Made by a program: the position numbers and the translations under genes. From NCBI GenBank assembly GCA_937910785.1, contig CALDLG010000029.1, forward strand, positions 1 through 64,000: a stretch of DNA of 64,000 nt, written 5' to 3'. Origin of the DNA: an uncultured Lachnospiraceae bacterium (GTDB lineage Bacteria > Bacillota > Clostridia > Lachnospirales > Lachnospiraceae). A model generated the notes under the pieces. It did not search any database, was not told the origin of the DNA, and was given only the letters and a program-made list of their open reading frames with translations. This document shows, piece by piece, positions 35,969-44,677 of the stretch. Positions within the stretch are counted from its first letter, which is position 1. Every line of letters starts with the position of its first letter.

Positions 35969-37567
35969 ATGGATATTGTTTTATGGATTGTCTGGGCGTG
36001 TACCTACCTGTTCGGTGCCGTCCGGTTCGAGCTTTATATCATTCATATGTTTCAGCAGAATTCCTATAAGCCGACGGAATATCGGGAATGGATGCAGGTG
36101 AAAAGTAATATTGGGAGACTTCTTGGGAAGACTCTTTATGCGCTGATCTCGCTGCCGCTTCTTTTTTTGGGCGGGAGAGGATGCCTGATCGCGGCCTGCC
36201 TGATGAATGCTATGACTATCTTAGTCAACAAACCGCGCCATGCGAAAAAACCACTTGTTTATACGCCCAGAGTGAAGAGAATGCTTGCGACGACAGCGGT
36301 TTTGTTTGCAATAGCCGCTTTTGCGGCGGCGGTGATTACGGCGTTTGGATTTGCCGACGGCTTTTCGGGAGGCATGGCGGGAAAGATATGCGCGTTTGTT
36401 CTGGACGTTTTATTCGTCCTGATTCCGTTGCTTGTTCTTCTCGTAAACAGGCTCAATCATCCGGTTGAACAGAGAATCAATCAGGGCTATATCAACGATG
36501 CGGCAAGGATTCTGAGAGAAATGCCGGATCTGACGGTTATCGGCGTGACCGGAAGTTACGGAAAGACCAGCGTAAAATATTTTCTGAGCAGACTGCTTTC
36601 CACGCAGTTCAGTGTACTGCATACGCCGGGCAATTATAATACAACGCTCGGAGTTGTCAGAACGATCAGAGAACAAATGAAGTCGTTTCATGAAATCTTC
36701 ATCTGTGAGATGGGCGCAAGGGAGGTCGGAGACATTAAGGAGATCTGTGATCTGGTGCATCCGCGCTATGGCATTATCACTTCTGTCGGACCGCAGCATC
36801 TGCAGAGCTTTCACAGCATGGAGAACATCATTCATACGAAGTTTGAACTGGCGGACGCCGTGCCGGCGGACGGAAAGGTATTTTTAAATTACGATAATGA
36901 TTATATCCGCGGGCATGAGACGAAGAAAAACGTCGTCAGCTATGGAACCCGTAAGGGGGAAGTTGACTATGCCGCATATGATATTTCCGTATCCAGAGAA
37001 GGCTCCTTTTTCAAAATGAAAGACAGAGACGGCAGAGAGTTCCGGTTTCATACGAAACTCGTCGGCAATCATAATGTGCAGAATATTGCGGGGGCGGTCG
37101 CTGTGGCCAATACTCTCGGTATTCCGATGGAGAAGCTTCTCTATCCGGTAAAACAGCTGGAAAGCGTTCCTCACAGGCTGCAGTTATTAAAGCAGGGAAA
37201 CCGGACGGTGCTTGACGATGCCTACAACTCGAATAAGAGCGGGTTTAAGGCCGCTCTTGATACCCTTGCGATGTTTGAGGATCTTCGGATTCTGGTGACA
37301 CCGGGGATGGTTGAACTCGGAGACCGGCAGTATGAGGAGAACAAGGAGATTGGCATTTATGCCCATGATAAATGCGACTATGCCGTTTTAGTCGGCAGTG
37401 AGCAGACGAAACCGATTCAGGACGGTCTGATGGAATCCGGATTTCCGGGACAGCATATGATCGTCGTGGATTCGATCGAGGAAGCTTTTCAGATGGTCAA
37501 TGCCATATCGGATGAGCGGCAGAAGGTTATTTTGATTGAGAATGATTTGCCGGATAATTACGGTTAA
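35969..37567 (+). CDS. Membrane-anchored MurF-like Mur ligase
   Basis: About 532 residues. Unlike soluble MurF (~450) it begins with ~165 residues holding about four membrane helices and a basic loop, then the Mur ligase core: P-loop GVTGSYGKTS near residue 194, TPGNYNTTLGVVRTI, EMGAREVGDI, HPRYGIITSVGPQHLQSF, NHNVQNIAGAVAVA and VLDDAYNSNKSGF. These match MurF, which adds D-Ala-D-Ala to UDP-MurNAc-tripeptide. The next gene is a D-Ala-D-Ala ligase, so the pair would make and attach the dipeptide at the membrane. A TTG at 35963 is an alternative start. Confidence 0.88.
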   Translation: MDIVLWIVWACTYLFGAVRFELYIIHMFQQNSYKPTEYREWMQVKSNIGRLLGKTLYALISLPLLFLGGRGCLIAACLMNAMTILVNKPRHAKKPLVYTPRVKRMLATTAVLFAIAAFAAAVITAFGFADGFSGGMAGKICAFVLDVLFVLIPLLVLLVNRLNHPVEQRINQGYINDAARILREMPDLTVIGVTGSYGKTSVKYFLSRLLSTQFSVLHTPGNYNTTLGVVRTIREQMKSFHEIFICEMGAREVGDIKEICDLVHPRYGIITSVGPQHLQSFHSMENIIHTKFELADAVPADGKVFLNYDNDYIRGHETKKNVVSYGTRKGEVDYAAYDISVSREGSFFKMKDRDGREFRFHTKLVGNHNVQNIAGAVAVANTLGIPMEKLLYPVKQLESVPHRLQLLKQGNRTVLDDAYNSNKSGFKAALDTLAMFEDLRILVTPGMVELGDRQYEENKEIGIYAHDKCDYAVLVGSEQTKPIQDGLMESGFPGQHMIVVDSIEEAFQMVNAISDERQKVILIENDLPDNYG

Positions 37568-37614
37568 TGAGGAGAGGGCCGGCGTGGAAATAAAAAGAAG
37601 AGGAGCGGATTGTT

Positions 37615-38796
37615 ATGAAAATTAAGGTTGGCGTATTTTTTGGTGGTAAGAGCGTGGAGCATGAGGTTTCCGTCATTTCCGGCATTCAGGCCATGAATGC
37701 TTTTGACAGGGAGAAATATGATCCGATTCCGATTTATATTACGAAAGAAAACGAGATGTATACCGGAGATGCGATTGGAGATATTACAAATTACAGGAAT
37801 ATTCCTGATTTGCTGAAAAAGAGCATTCGTATCTTTTTCATCTGTGAGAACGGAAAACTGAATCTCGTACAGTATCCGGAGAAAAAATTCGGAAATTCCA
37901 TGGTCGATTATATCGATGTGGCATTTCCCGTCGTGCATGGCGCCAATGTGGAGGACGGTTCCCTGCAGGGGTTTCTGCGGCATTACAATGTGCCGTTTGC
38001 AGGCTGTGATGTAATGGCGGCGGCAGCCTCCATGGACAAATATGTGATGAAGGCGATTTTAAAAGATAACGGTATTCCGATCCTGGACTGTGTAACGCTG
38101 CATGTCAGGGAATATCAGACGGATGAAGAAGCGGCATATCGTAAGATCGAGAGCAGAATAGAATATCCTGTTATCGTCAAGCCGGTTAATCTTGGCTCCA
38201 GCGTCGGCATTAAAGTGGCAAAGGACCGGGAAGGGCTGCAGGAAGCATTAGAATATGCTTATGAATTCGGGCAGAAGGTATTAATCGAGAGAGCCATTAT
38301 GAATTTGCGCGAAATTAATTGCGCGGTGTTGGGAGATTACGAGAGCGCTCAGGCTTCGGAATGTGAGGAGCCGGTTTCCAGCGATGAGATTTTAAGCTAT
38401 GAGGATAAATATGTGGCGGGAGGAAAGGGCGGTTCCGAGGGAATGCGCACCGCAAGAAGGGAGCTTCCTGCCAATCTGACAACAACGCTCCGGGAAGAGA
38501 TCCGCACACTTGCGGTCAGGACCTTTCAGGCGCTGGACTGCAGCGGTGTTTCCAGAATCGATTTTATGATCGATCAGGATACGGGAAAAGTGTATGTGAA
38601 TGAAATAAATTCCATCCCCGGTTCGCTGGCTTTTTATTTATGGGAAATCATGGGAAAGCCCTATGCGGAGCTTCTCGATGATATGGTAAAGCTGGCCCTC
38701 AAGCGGGAGCGGGAAGAGAGCGGTTTTATGACTTCCTTCCGGAGCAATATTTTGCAGAATGCCAATCTGTCGGGTTCTAAGGGCGTTAAGAAATAA
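37615..38796 (+). CDS. D-alanine--D-alanine ligase family protein (divergent)
   Basis: 393 residues, ATP-grasp fold. Family features: FFGGKSVEHEVSVISG, VVHGANVEDGSLQGFL, VKPVNLGSSVGIKVA and SYEDKY, where the Tyr fits dipeptide rather than depsipeptide synthesis. The omega loop carries an insertion (GGKGGSEGMRTARRELPAN), and the metal-binding end reads VNEINSIPGSLAFYLWE in place of the common NTMPGFT form, so it is a divergent subfamily. It follows the MurF-like gene after 47 bp with GAGGAG before the ATG. Acceptor specificity is uncertain. Confidence 0.88.
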   Translation: MKIKVGVFFGGKSVEHEVSVISGIQAMNAFDREKYDPIPIYITKENEMYTGDAIGDITNYRNIPDLLKKSIRIFFICENGKLNLVQYPEKKFGNSMVDYIDVAFPVVHGANVEDGSLQGFLRHYNVPFAGCDVMAAAASMDKYVMKAILKDNGIPILDCVTLHVREYQTDEEAAYRKIESRIEYPVIVKPVNLGSSVGIKVAKDREGLQEALEYAYEFGQKVLIERAIMNLREINCAVLGDYESAQASECEEPVSSDEILSYEDKYVAGGKGGSEGMRTARRELPANLTTTLREEIRTLAVRTFQALDCSGVSRIDFMIDQDTGKVYVNEINSIPGSLAFYLWEIMGKPYAELLDDMVKLALKREREESGFMTSFRSNILQNANLSGSKGVKK

Positions 38797-38831
38797 GTGG
38801 AAGAGGCATTCGAAAAAATAAAAGGATTCAG

Positions 38832-38860
38832 GTATAAACTCCCACCATTTACAGATACTA
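38832..38860 (+). promoter_or_regulatory. Candidate forespore-type (sigma-G/F-like) promoter of spoVT
   Basis: GTATAA (38832-38837) and GATACTA (38854-38860) approximate the sigma-G pattern GYATRA and CATNNTA, with one mismatch in the second box. SpoVT in Bacillus is sigma-G dependent, so the fit is expected but not proved. A palindrome TACTAGTA overlaps the second box. Confidence 0.4.
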
Positions 38861-38911
38861 GTAGCACGATTTAATTAAAATACTATTAGCGTAAATGGAG
38901 GTTTTGATCAT

Positions 38912-39457
38912 ATGAAAGCAACAGGAATTGTTAGAAGAATAGATGATCTCGGACGTATCGTAATCCCTAAGGAAATCCGCCGGACACTGCGGATCAGAGA
39001 AGCGGACCCGTTAGAGATCTATACGGACCGGGAAGGTGAAATTATTCTGAAGAAATATTCTCCGATCGGAGAGATGGGAACGTTTGCCAAGCAGTATGCG
39101 GAAAGTATGGCGCAGGTATCCGGCCATATCGCGATGATTGCCGACAGAGACCAGTTTATCGCGGTTTCCGGAGGGATGAAAAATGTTCTCGGAAAATCCA
39201 TCAGCAGAGACCTGGAGGAGAAGATCAATAACAGAGAAAGCGTTGTAGCGACGAAAGGCGACAGGAATTTTATTCCCGTCTGTCATGAAGCCGATGACGA
39301 ATACCAGCATGAGGCAATCAGTCCGATTATCTGTGAAGGCGATGTAATCGGGGCGGTAATTTTACTGGAAATGGATAACAAGTCGAAGATGGGTGAAGTG
39401 GAGCAGAAGCTGATCCAGTCGGCGGCGGGATTTCTGGGAAGACAGATGGAACAGTAA
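38912..39457 (+). CDS. spoVT: SpoVT-type AbrB-family sporulation regulator
   Basis: 181 residues. The N-terminal swapped-hairpin AbrB DNA-binding domain (MKATGIVRRIDDLGRIVIPKE onward, ~50 residues) is joined to a GAF-like C-terminal domain (GHIAMIADRDQFIAVSGG, ISPIICEGDVIGAVILLE). Length and both domains match SpoVT, which modulates forespore-specific genes and spore germination. The ATG follows GGAGG by 12 nt. A terminator lies immediately after the gene. Confidence 0.93.
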   Translation: MKATGIVRRIDDLGRIVIPKEIRRTLRIREADPLEIYTDREGEIILKKYSPIGEMGTFAKQYAESMAQVSGHIAMIADRDQFIAVSGGMKNVLGKSISRDLEEKINNRESVVATKGDRNFIPVCHEADDEYQHEAISPIICEGDVIGAVILLEMDNKSKMGEVEQKLIQSAAGFLGRQMEQ

Positions 39458-39484
39458 AACAGAATGAGCCGAAAGGCAGTCATT

Positions 39485-39522
39485 AAAACAGCGAACCGTT
39501 TTTGCGTAAGTTCGCTGTTTTT
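39485..39522. terminator. Bidirectional terminator between spoVT and the C39-like gene
   Basis: A perfect 12-bp stem (39485-39496 with 39510-39521) with A-run and T-run flanks can stop transcripts from both converging genes. Confidence 0.85.
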
Positions 39523-39610
39523 CTGTCACGGGAAATCCGACCCAAGAGTGGTGAACCATCGGTTTTCCAAACAGAATGGCTTTAAAATTTTGAAACTGTT
39601 TCCGGAATTT

Positions 39611-40222
39611 TTAAGAACGGTCCTGATCCCTGAAAATAATAACGGCTTCCCGCATATCAAAGGGACCCATCTCGTAGAAGCCTTGGCCGGTTCTGTTGAG
39701 GCGTTCAATGGAAACAAGCCGGTTGGCCCGTTTGGGCTGGCCGTTTATAAACGTAATGCCGGGTTCTCCGTATTCTTCGCTGAACTCAGGATCGTCTTCT
39801 TCCTCATAATATGGATCAAAAACATACAGACTGTCGCCTTCGATGCCTGTCAGAAGGACATAGTGGGATACTTCCAGAAACAGGCGCAGGACAACGACAC
39901 CGCCCTGTCGAAGCGCGTTACTGATTTTGTCCGTCTGATCGATATGTACTTTTTCACCGGAAAGAAATTCACAGGAAATCGGGAAATTTTTCATCTGCCC
40001 GAACTGATTGAGCCAGTCGGTAAGAAACATCATGGCGGACGCAGAGGTGCCGCGTTTGCCCATTTCGCCTTCTTCATTATAAGAATCCAGGCAATAGAGC
40101 ATAATATATTTGATGATGACGGGAGGTATCTCTTCTCTTTCGAAGAGAAACCGAACCGCGTTGGTAAGCGAGACCGGGCCGCAGTCATATTCGCTGGACT
40201 GATAGTTGAGCAGATTTTTCAT
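39611..40222 (-). CDS. C39-like papain-fold protein, cytoplasmic
   Basis: 203 residues without signal peptide or membrane helix. SSEYDCGPVSLTNAVRFLF near the start carries the Cys and following helix typical of C39 peptidases, and SHYVLLTGIEGDSLYVFDPYY carries the His and Asp; a Gln before the Cys as oxyanion residue is at NYQSSEYDC. Standalone C39-like proteins include peptidases and inactive relatives. It does not sit beside a bacteriocin transporter, so a leader-peptidase role is unlikely. AAAGG lies upstream of the ATG. The partial gene at the left edge may share this fold. Confidence 0.82.
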   Translation of the reverse strand: MKNLLNYQSSEYDCGPVSLTNAVRFLFEREEIPPVIIKYIMLYCLDSYNEEGEMGKRGTSASAMMFLTDWLNQFGQMKNFPISCEFLSGEKVHIDQTDKISNALRQGGVVVLRLFLEVSHYVLLTGIEGDSLYVFDPYYEEEDDPEFSEEYGEPGITFINGQPKRANRLVSIERLNRTGQGFYEMGPFDMREAVIIFRDQDRS

Positions 40223-40382
40223 CGTTTGGAATACCTTTCTGAACTATGTTCGGTATGGAAGCATAACACTTTCTAAGCTACAAAGTGATTGTAATATACA
40301 ACGGATACAGGGCATTGTCAAGAAGCCGCGGCGGGCTTCCGTTCAGGTATCCGTCTAAAACATCGAAATCTTCAAAAAAAGA

Positions 40383-40411
40383 TTGACAATGTTAATATAT
40401 GGAAATATAAT
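40383..40411 (+). promoter_or_regulatory. Consensus promoter of the second peptide-type ABC operon
   Basis: TTGACA (40383-40388) and TATAAT (40406-40411) are both perfect, with the ideal 17-nt spacer. A promoter this strong implies a repressor; a dyad sits at the expected start site. Confidence 0.85.
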
Positions 40412-40419
40412 ATACGAAA

Positions 40420-40440
40420 TTCCTAGTTAATTGGTAGGAA
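40420..40440. promoter_or_regulatory. Candidate operator dyad at the transcription start
   Basis: TTCCTA (40420-40425) and TAGGAA (40435-40440) form an inverted repeat spaced by 9 nt, overlapping the predicted +1 of the strong promoter. I cannot match it to a known regulator. Confidence 0.45.
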
Positions 40441-40513
40441 GTGTGGATTTGTGCCGATGCCAACGGTATTGGGCAGCAAATGCCGCAGGAGGAGAGGAGC
40501 GTATCATAATATT

Positions 40514-42178
40514 ATGAAAAAATTGATTAACAGTAAATCTGCCGGTCTGGCGCTGATACTTGCATTGTCGCTCATGGCAGCCGGATGCGGTGCGGCAGAC
40601 GGCGGTTCAAATGATGCGGCGCCGGCGGGAGACAGCGGGCAGGCAGACGCCGGCGAAAGCAGCGCGTCCGGAGAAAAAATTGTCAATATCGGTATTACGG
40701 ATTCTCTGGGAGGAGTTAATCCGCTGACCATAGACCAGACATGGGTCAACAAGTATGCGATGGGACTGCAGTTTCTTCCGCTTGTGGATCTGGATGCCGA
40801 GCTGAATTTTCAGCCGATGCTGGCAGATTCCATAACGACGGAGGATAACAGAAATTTTATTGTTCATATCGATGAAAAAGCGACGTGGTCGGATGGTACA
40901 CCGGTTACCGCCGAAGACGTGGAATTTACCTTTTTGCGTCTGGCAAGCCCTGTCATTGCCAATCCGACATTGATGCTCTATGCTTTCGAAGGGGTAAGCG
41001 ATGATGGCTTCGTGGAAGAGGGAGCAACCGGCGTAGAGGGTGTTAAGGTGCTGGATAAAAAAACGGTGCAGTTTACGACGAAGTACCCGATTGCACTTAC
41101 GACTTTTGAGAATACCTATGCTTTTTACCTGCATACACTCCCGAAGCATATTTTGGAGAAGTACAGTGAAGCGGAGCTTTCAACACTGGACTGGTTCAAT
41201 CACCCGGATGTAGTCAGCGGTCCGTATCGGCTGACGTCTTATGATGTGGATCATTATATTTCCTATACGGCAAATGAACAGTATTGGAAGGGTGCACCCA
41301 AAATCGGAAAGCTGAATTTCAACATTCTGGATTCCAGCCAGATATATGCGGGCTTACAGTCCGGGGAAATCGATGTGACGCATCACACGATGACAGCGAT
41401 TCCGCAGGAAGACTATGAGAATATCGAGGCATTGGAGAACGTGGATGTGGTGTATGGTTCGCCGGTTACGAATCAGTCTGTTTTTATTCAGACAGCCAAT
41501 ATTCCTGATGAAAAAGTGCGTCAGGCGCTCGTTTATGCGATCGACAGAAATCAGATTTTAGAGCAGCTCATGAAGGGACATGGAGAGATCGTGGACGGTT
41601 TCCTTTCCTCTGCGAGTCCTTTTTATGACGAAAGCATCGAGCCGATGCCATATGACCCGGAAAAGGCCAAAACGCTGTTGGCAGAAGCCGGATGGGACGG
41701 TTCTCAGACGCTGCGCTTCTATGTAAATTCGGGTGACGGTACATTTGTCAATGCTGCACAGGCAATGGCGGCACAATGGGCGGCCGTAGGCATCAAGGCA
41801 GAGATACAGACAGTGGATCTGGCGTCTCTTATGACCGTCGCGGGTACGACGGACTATGACCTTTTTGCGGTACAGTATACCTATGCACCGGTTGACCCTT
41901 ACCCGGATATTGCATGGCTGCTCGGCGGAGAAGGAAGCTGGACCGGCTACGGAGACGATCAAATCAATGAGGCGCTGTCATCGACACAGACTGCCGGAAG
42001 CATTGACGAAATGAAAAGTTTTTATTCTGTTGTAGATAAAAAGGTACAGGAAGAGGTGCCTATGTTTTCCGCCTATGTGATCAGCGCACAGGGAGCGGTC
42101 AATAAACGGCTGACGGGTGTGAATGCGAATGTGTATGGATTTTTTACCAATGTACATGAATGGGATATCGCAGAGTAA
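40514..42178 (+). CDS. Peptide/nickel-type ABC transporter substrate-binding lipoprotein
   Basis: 554 residues. A lipoprotein signal (MKKLINSKSAGLALILALSL followed by MAAGC) ends at a lipobox Cys near residue 26; a short Gly/Ser/Asp spacer precedes a solute-binding family 5 fold (VTAEDVEFTF, KTVQFTTKYP, SGPYRLTSY, VRQALVYAIDRNQIL). It would capture peptides or related ligands for the importer encoded next. The ATG at 40514 is the one giving a proper signal peptide; a GGAGGAGAGGAG tract lies ~14 nt upstream, a long spacing. Transcribed from the consensus promoter at 40383. Confidence 0.93.
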   Translation: MKKLINSKSAGLALILALSLMAAGCGAADGGSNDAAPAGDSGQADAGESSASGEKIVNIGITDSLGGVNPLTIDQTWVNKYAMGLQFLPLVDLDAELNFQPMLADSITTEDNRNFIVHIDEKATWSDGTPVTAEDVEFTFLRLASPVIANPTLMLYAFEGVSDDGFVEEGATGVEGVKVLDKKTVQFTTKYPIALTTFENTYAFYLHTLPKHILEKYSEAELSTLDWFNHPDVVSGPYRLTSYDVDHYISYTANEQYWKGAPKIGKLNFNILDSSQIYAGLQSGEIDVTHHTMTAIPQEDYENIEALENVDVVYGSPVTNQSVFIQTANIPDEKVRQALVYAIDRNQILEQLMKGHGEIVDGFLSSASPFYDESIEPMPYDPEKAKTLLAEAGWDGSQTLRFYVNSGDGTFVNAAQAMAAQWAAVGIKAEIQTVDLASLMTVAGTTDYDLFAVQYTYAPVDPYPDIAWLLGGEGSWTGYGDDQINEALSSTQTAGSIDEMKSFYSVVDKKVQEEVPMFSAYVISAQGAVNKRLTGVNANVYGFFTNVHEWDIAE

Positions 42179-42217
42179 AAGGCCGCTGTGCGGACTGCCG
42201 GTTTTTGTGGCGCGAAC

Positions 42218-42260
42218 TGTCAGCTTTCGTTGTGCAGAGTGTCAGCTTTCGTTATGCAGA
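42218..42260 (+). repeat. Tandem direct repeat (2 x 21 bp) after the binding-protein gene
   Basis: TGTCAGCTTTCGTTGTGCAGA (42218-42238) is repeated with one change at 42240-42260. The ~300-bp gap between the binding protein and the first ATPase holds this repeat and the hairpin at 42347, but no credible gene. Confidence 0.8.
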
Positions 42261-42346
42261 TGTAATCGCGCCGGCTGATGTGGATACGATCGCATCGGCG
42301 TGCTTGCAGTATCAAAAAATTGATGTTATGATAAACGTTAAGCCGT

Positions 42347-42381
42347 AATACCACAGATGGCAGCAGACCGTCTGTGGTATT
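42347..42381 (+). terminator. Intercistronic hairpin between binding protein and ATPase genes
   Basis: A 14-bp stem (42347-42360 with 42368-42381, one G-T pair) closes a 7-nt loop. No T tract follows, so mRNA 3'-end protection or partial attenuation fits better than full termination; the transporter genes downstream show no promoter of their own. Confidence 0.55.
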
Positions 42382-42480
42382 TGTCGCGATGACTGATTTT
42401 GAGCCGGTCCGCCGGATGACTGGCGCGGAATGCTTTTGATGCTGTCCGGATTCGCGGGCCATACGGGAATGGGGGATTGG

Positions 42481-43473
42481 ATGTCACATTTATTGGAAGT
42501 AAAAGGACTCACGACAACTTTCCAGGGAGATTACGGGAAAAATATCAGCGTGGACCATGTTTCTTTTTATGTGGATAAAGGGGAAACGGTCTGCATTGTG
42601 GGGGAATCCGGCTGTGGAAAAAGCGTCACTTCCCTTTCGCTTATGAGGCTGCTTTCCAGAAGTGGAGAAGTAACGGAAGGTACGGTTCTTTTTGACGGAC
42701 AGGATTTATTTTCGATGTCGGAAAAGGAACTGGATAAGGTCAGGGGAAATCAGATGACGATGATTTTTCAGGACCCGCTGACGTCGCTTAACCCTGTTTT
42801 TACGGTGGGCAGTCAGATTACCGAAAGTATTCGGGTCCATATGAATTTAAATAAGGAAGAGGCGGGAGCGAGGGCAGAAAAACTGCTTGCCAGAGTCGGT
42901 ATGCCGGATGCGGCGGGAACGATGAGAAAATTCCCCCATACGCTTTCCGGAGGCATGAGGCAGCGAGCAATGATTGCAATGGCATTATCCTGTAATCCAA
43001 AGCTTCTGATTGCGGATGAACCGACGACGGCGCTGGATGTGACGATACAGGCACAGATTATGAAACTGTTAAAAGAACTGCAGCAGGAAAACGGAATGTC
43101 CATTATCCTGATTACCCATGATATGGGACTGGTTGCCCGGATGGCGGACAGAGTGCTGGTGATGTATGCGGGACAGTTTATCGAAGAAGCATCCGTGCGG
43201 GAACTGTTTAAGAATCCGAAGCACCCATATACGGAGGCCCTGCTCGGTTCCGTACCGACGATTCGGGACGCGGCCGACAGACAGCTTTTTTCCATACCCG
43301 GTATTGTGCCGGAAGTTTATGATGAAATTACCGGATGCCGTTTCGCAGGGAGGTGCCCGCATTACGCCCCAATATGCGATAACCGACAGGAAGATTATGT
43401 GTTTGGGCCGGGACATACCGCCAAGTGCATAGTGCGGAAAGAGTTACGAAGTTCGAAGAAGGACAGAGACTAA
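42481..43473 (+). CDS. Peptide-type ABC transporter ATP-binding protein (OppD/DppD)
   Basis: 330 residues. Walker [10 protein letters not shown], signature LSGGMRQR, Walker B LLIADEP and a C-terminal Cys cluster (CRFAGRCPHYAPIC). The ATG at 42481 follows GGGGG by a few bases; longer frames lack a ribosome site. It is the first ATPase of the D-F-B-C block that serves the upstream binding lipoprotein. Confidence 0.93.
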   Translation: MSHLLEVKGLTTTFQGDYGKNISVDHVSFYVDKGETVCIVGESGCGKSVTSLSLMRLLSRSGEVTEGTVLFDGQDLFSMSEKELDKVRGNQMTMIFQDPLTSLNPVFTVGSQITESIRVHMNLNKEEAGARAEKLLARVGMPDAAGTMRKFPHTLSGGMRQRAMIAMALSCNPKLLIADEPTTALDVTIQAQIMKLLKELQQENGMSIILITHDMGLVARMADRVLVMYAGQFIEEASVRELFKNPKHPYTEALLGSVPTIRDAADRQLFSIPGIVPEVYDEITGCRFAGRCPHYAPICDNRQEDYVFGPGHTAKCIVRKELRSSKKDRD

Positions 43474-43534
43474 GAAGCACTGCGGATTGCGGTGCGATTG
43501 TGCCTGGGATTTTTCGAGGGGGTATCAGGCGTTT

Positions 43535-43648
43535 ATGGAAGGAAAACAGAAAAAACCGCTGATTCTTCCGGCAGTCTTGCTCGGTATTGGCATTGCGGCC
43601 TGTGGGAAACCGGGCGTGGAAGCGGCGAGGCTGTTGTATTCGTATTAG
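43535..43648 (+). CDS. Possible 37-residue lipoprotein-like small ORF
   Basis: Between the two ATPase genes, an ATG at 43535 opens a 37-residue frame: four basic residues, a hydrophobic stretch LILPAVLLGIGIAAC that ends like a lipobox or single membrane helix, and a short tail GKPGVEAARLLYSY. GAGGGGG lies 12 nt upstream, and its stop overlaps the ribosome site of the next gene, which would couple their translation. It fills an otherwise empty 190-bp gap. Not recognised; it could be spurious. Confidence 0.42.
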   Translation: MEGKQKKPLILPAVLLGIGIAACGKPGVEAARLLYSY

Positions 43649-43662
43649 AGGAGGATTTTGCG

Positions 43663-44664
43663 ATGATGGAGCAGATTCCGTTTATTCAAGTGGAAAATAT
43701 GAAAAAATACTATCCTGTTAAAGGTGGAATTATTCCGCATACGACCGGATATATCAAAGCGGTGGACGGCGTCAGTTTTTCCATTATGCGGGGAGAAACG
43801 CTCGGCCTTGTCGGGGAATCCGGCTGTGGAAAATCCACGATTGGCAGACAGCTGGTGGGTCTGGAAGAGCCGACGGAAGGCAGTATTTATTATAAAGGAA
43901 CGAATCTCTCCGAAATGAAAAAGGAGGAACGGCGGAAAATCCGTACAAACCTTCAAATGGTTTTTCAGGACTCTTATTCATCGCTGAATCCGAGGAAGCA
44001 TATATATGAAATTCTGGCGCAGCCGATGTTATATCATAAAGTTTCGGCCAAAGATACGGTCGAGAAAGATATTCTGAAACTGTTAGATATGGTAGGTTTA
44101 TCGAAAAGTGTGCTTGGCCGGTATCCGCATGAGTTTTCAGGGGGACAGAGGCAGCGAATCAGCATTGCAAAGGCGCTTTCCCTGAACCCGGAATTTATTG
44201 TCTGTGACGAACCGGTCAGCGCGCTGGATGTTTCCATACAGGCGCAGATATTGAATTTGCTGAAAAGTCTGCAGAAGGAACTGCATTTGACGATTCTTTT
44301 TGTGGGACATGGGCTTGGAGCGGTAAATTATGTCAGCGACCGGATTGCGGTTATGTATCTTGGCAAAATCGTGGAAATCGGCAGGGCGGAGGAAGTCTTC
44401 CGCAATCCGGTGCACCCGTATACAAGAGCCCTGTTGGAGGCCGCGCCCGTGCCGGACCCGGAAGCGGAGGAAAAGGAGCGGGGCATTTTACAGGGAGAAA
44501 TCGGAAGCAGCGCGGCGCCGCCAACGGGATGCAGATTTCATCCAAGATGTCCGTATGCGGTGGAAAGATGCGGGAAAGAGGAACCGGCCATGGTAAGAGC
44601 AGCCGATACGGACGGAACTGCCAGCGGGCATTATGCGGCCTGTCCGCGTATCGTGGATAAATAG
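43663..44664 (+). CDS. Peptide-type ABC transporter ATP-binding protein (OppF/DppF)
   Basis: 333 residues. Walker [10 protein letters not shown], signature FSGGQRQR, Walker B FIVCDEP and a Cys-rich C-terminus ([14 protein letters not shown]). The ATG at 43663 is 8 nt after AGAGGAGG. An unusual point is [19 protein letters not shown], where the switch His sits in GHGL rather than the usual SHDL; the His itself is kept. It pairs with the upstream ATPase. Confidence 0.93.
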   Translation: MMEQIPFIQVENMKKYYPVKGGIIPHTTGYIKAVDGVSFSIMRGETLGLVGESGCGKSTIGRQLVGLEEPTEGSIYYKGTNLSEMKKEERRKIRTNLQMVFQDSYSSLNPRKHIYEILAQPMLYHKVSAKDTVEKDILKLLDMVGLSKSVLGRYPHEFSGGQRQRISIAKALSLNPEFIVCDEPVSALDVSIQAQILNLLKSLQKELHLTILFVGHGLGAVNYVSDRIAVMYLGKIVEIGRAEEVFRNPVHPYTRALLEAAPVPDPEAEEKERGILQGEIGSSAAPPTGCRFHPRCPYAVERCGKEEPAMVRAADTDGTASGHYAACPRIVDK

Positions 44665-44677
44665 AGGGTATATGGAT

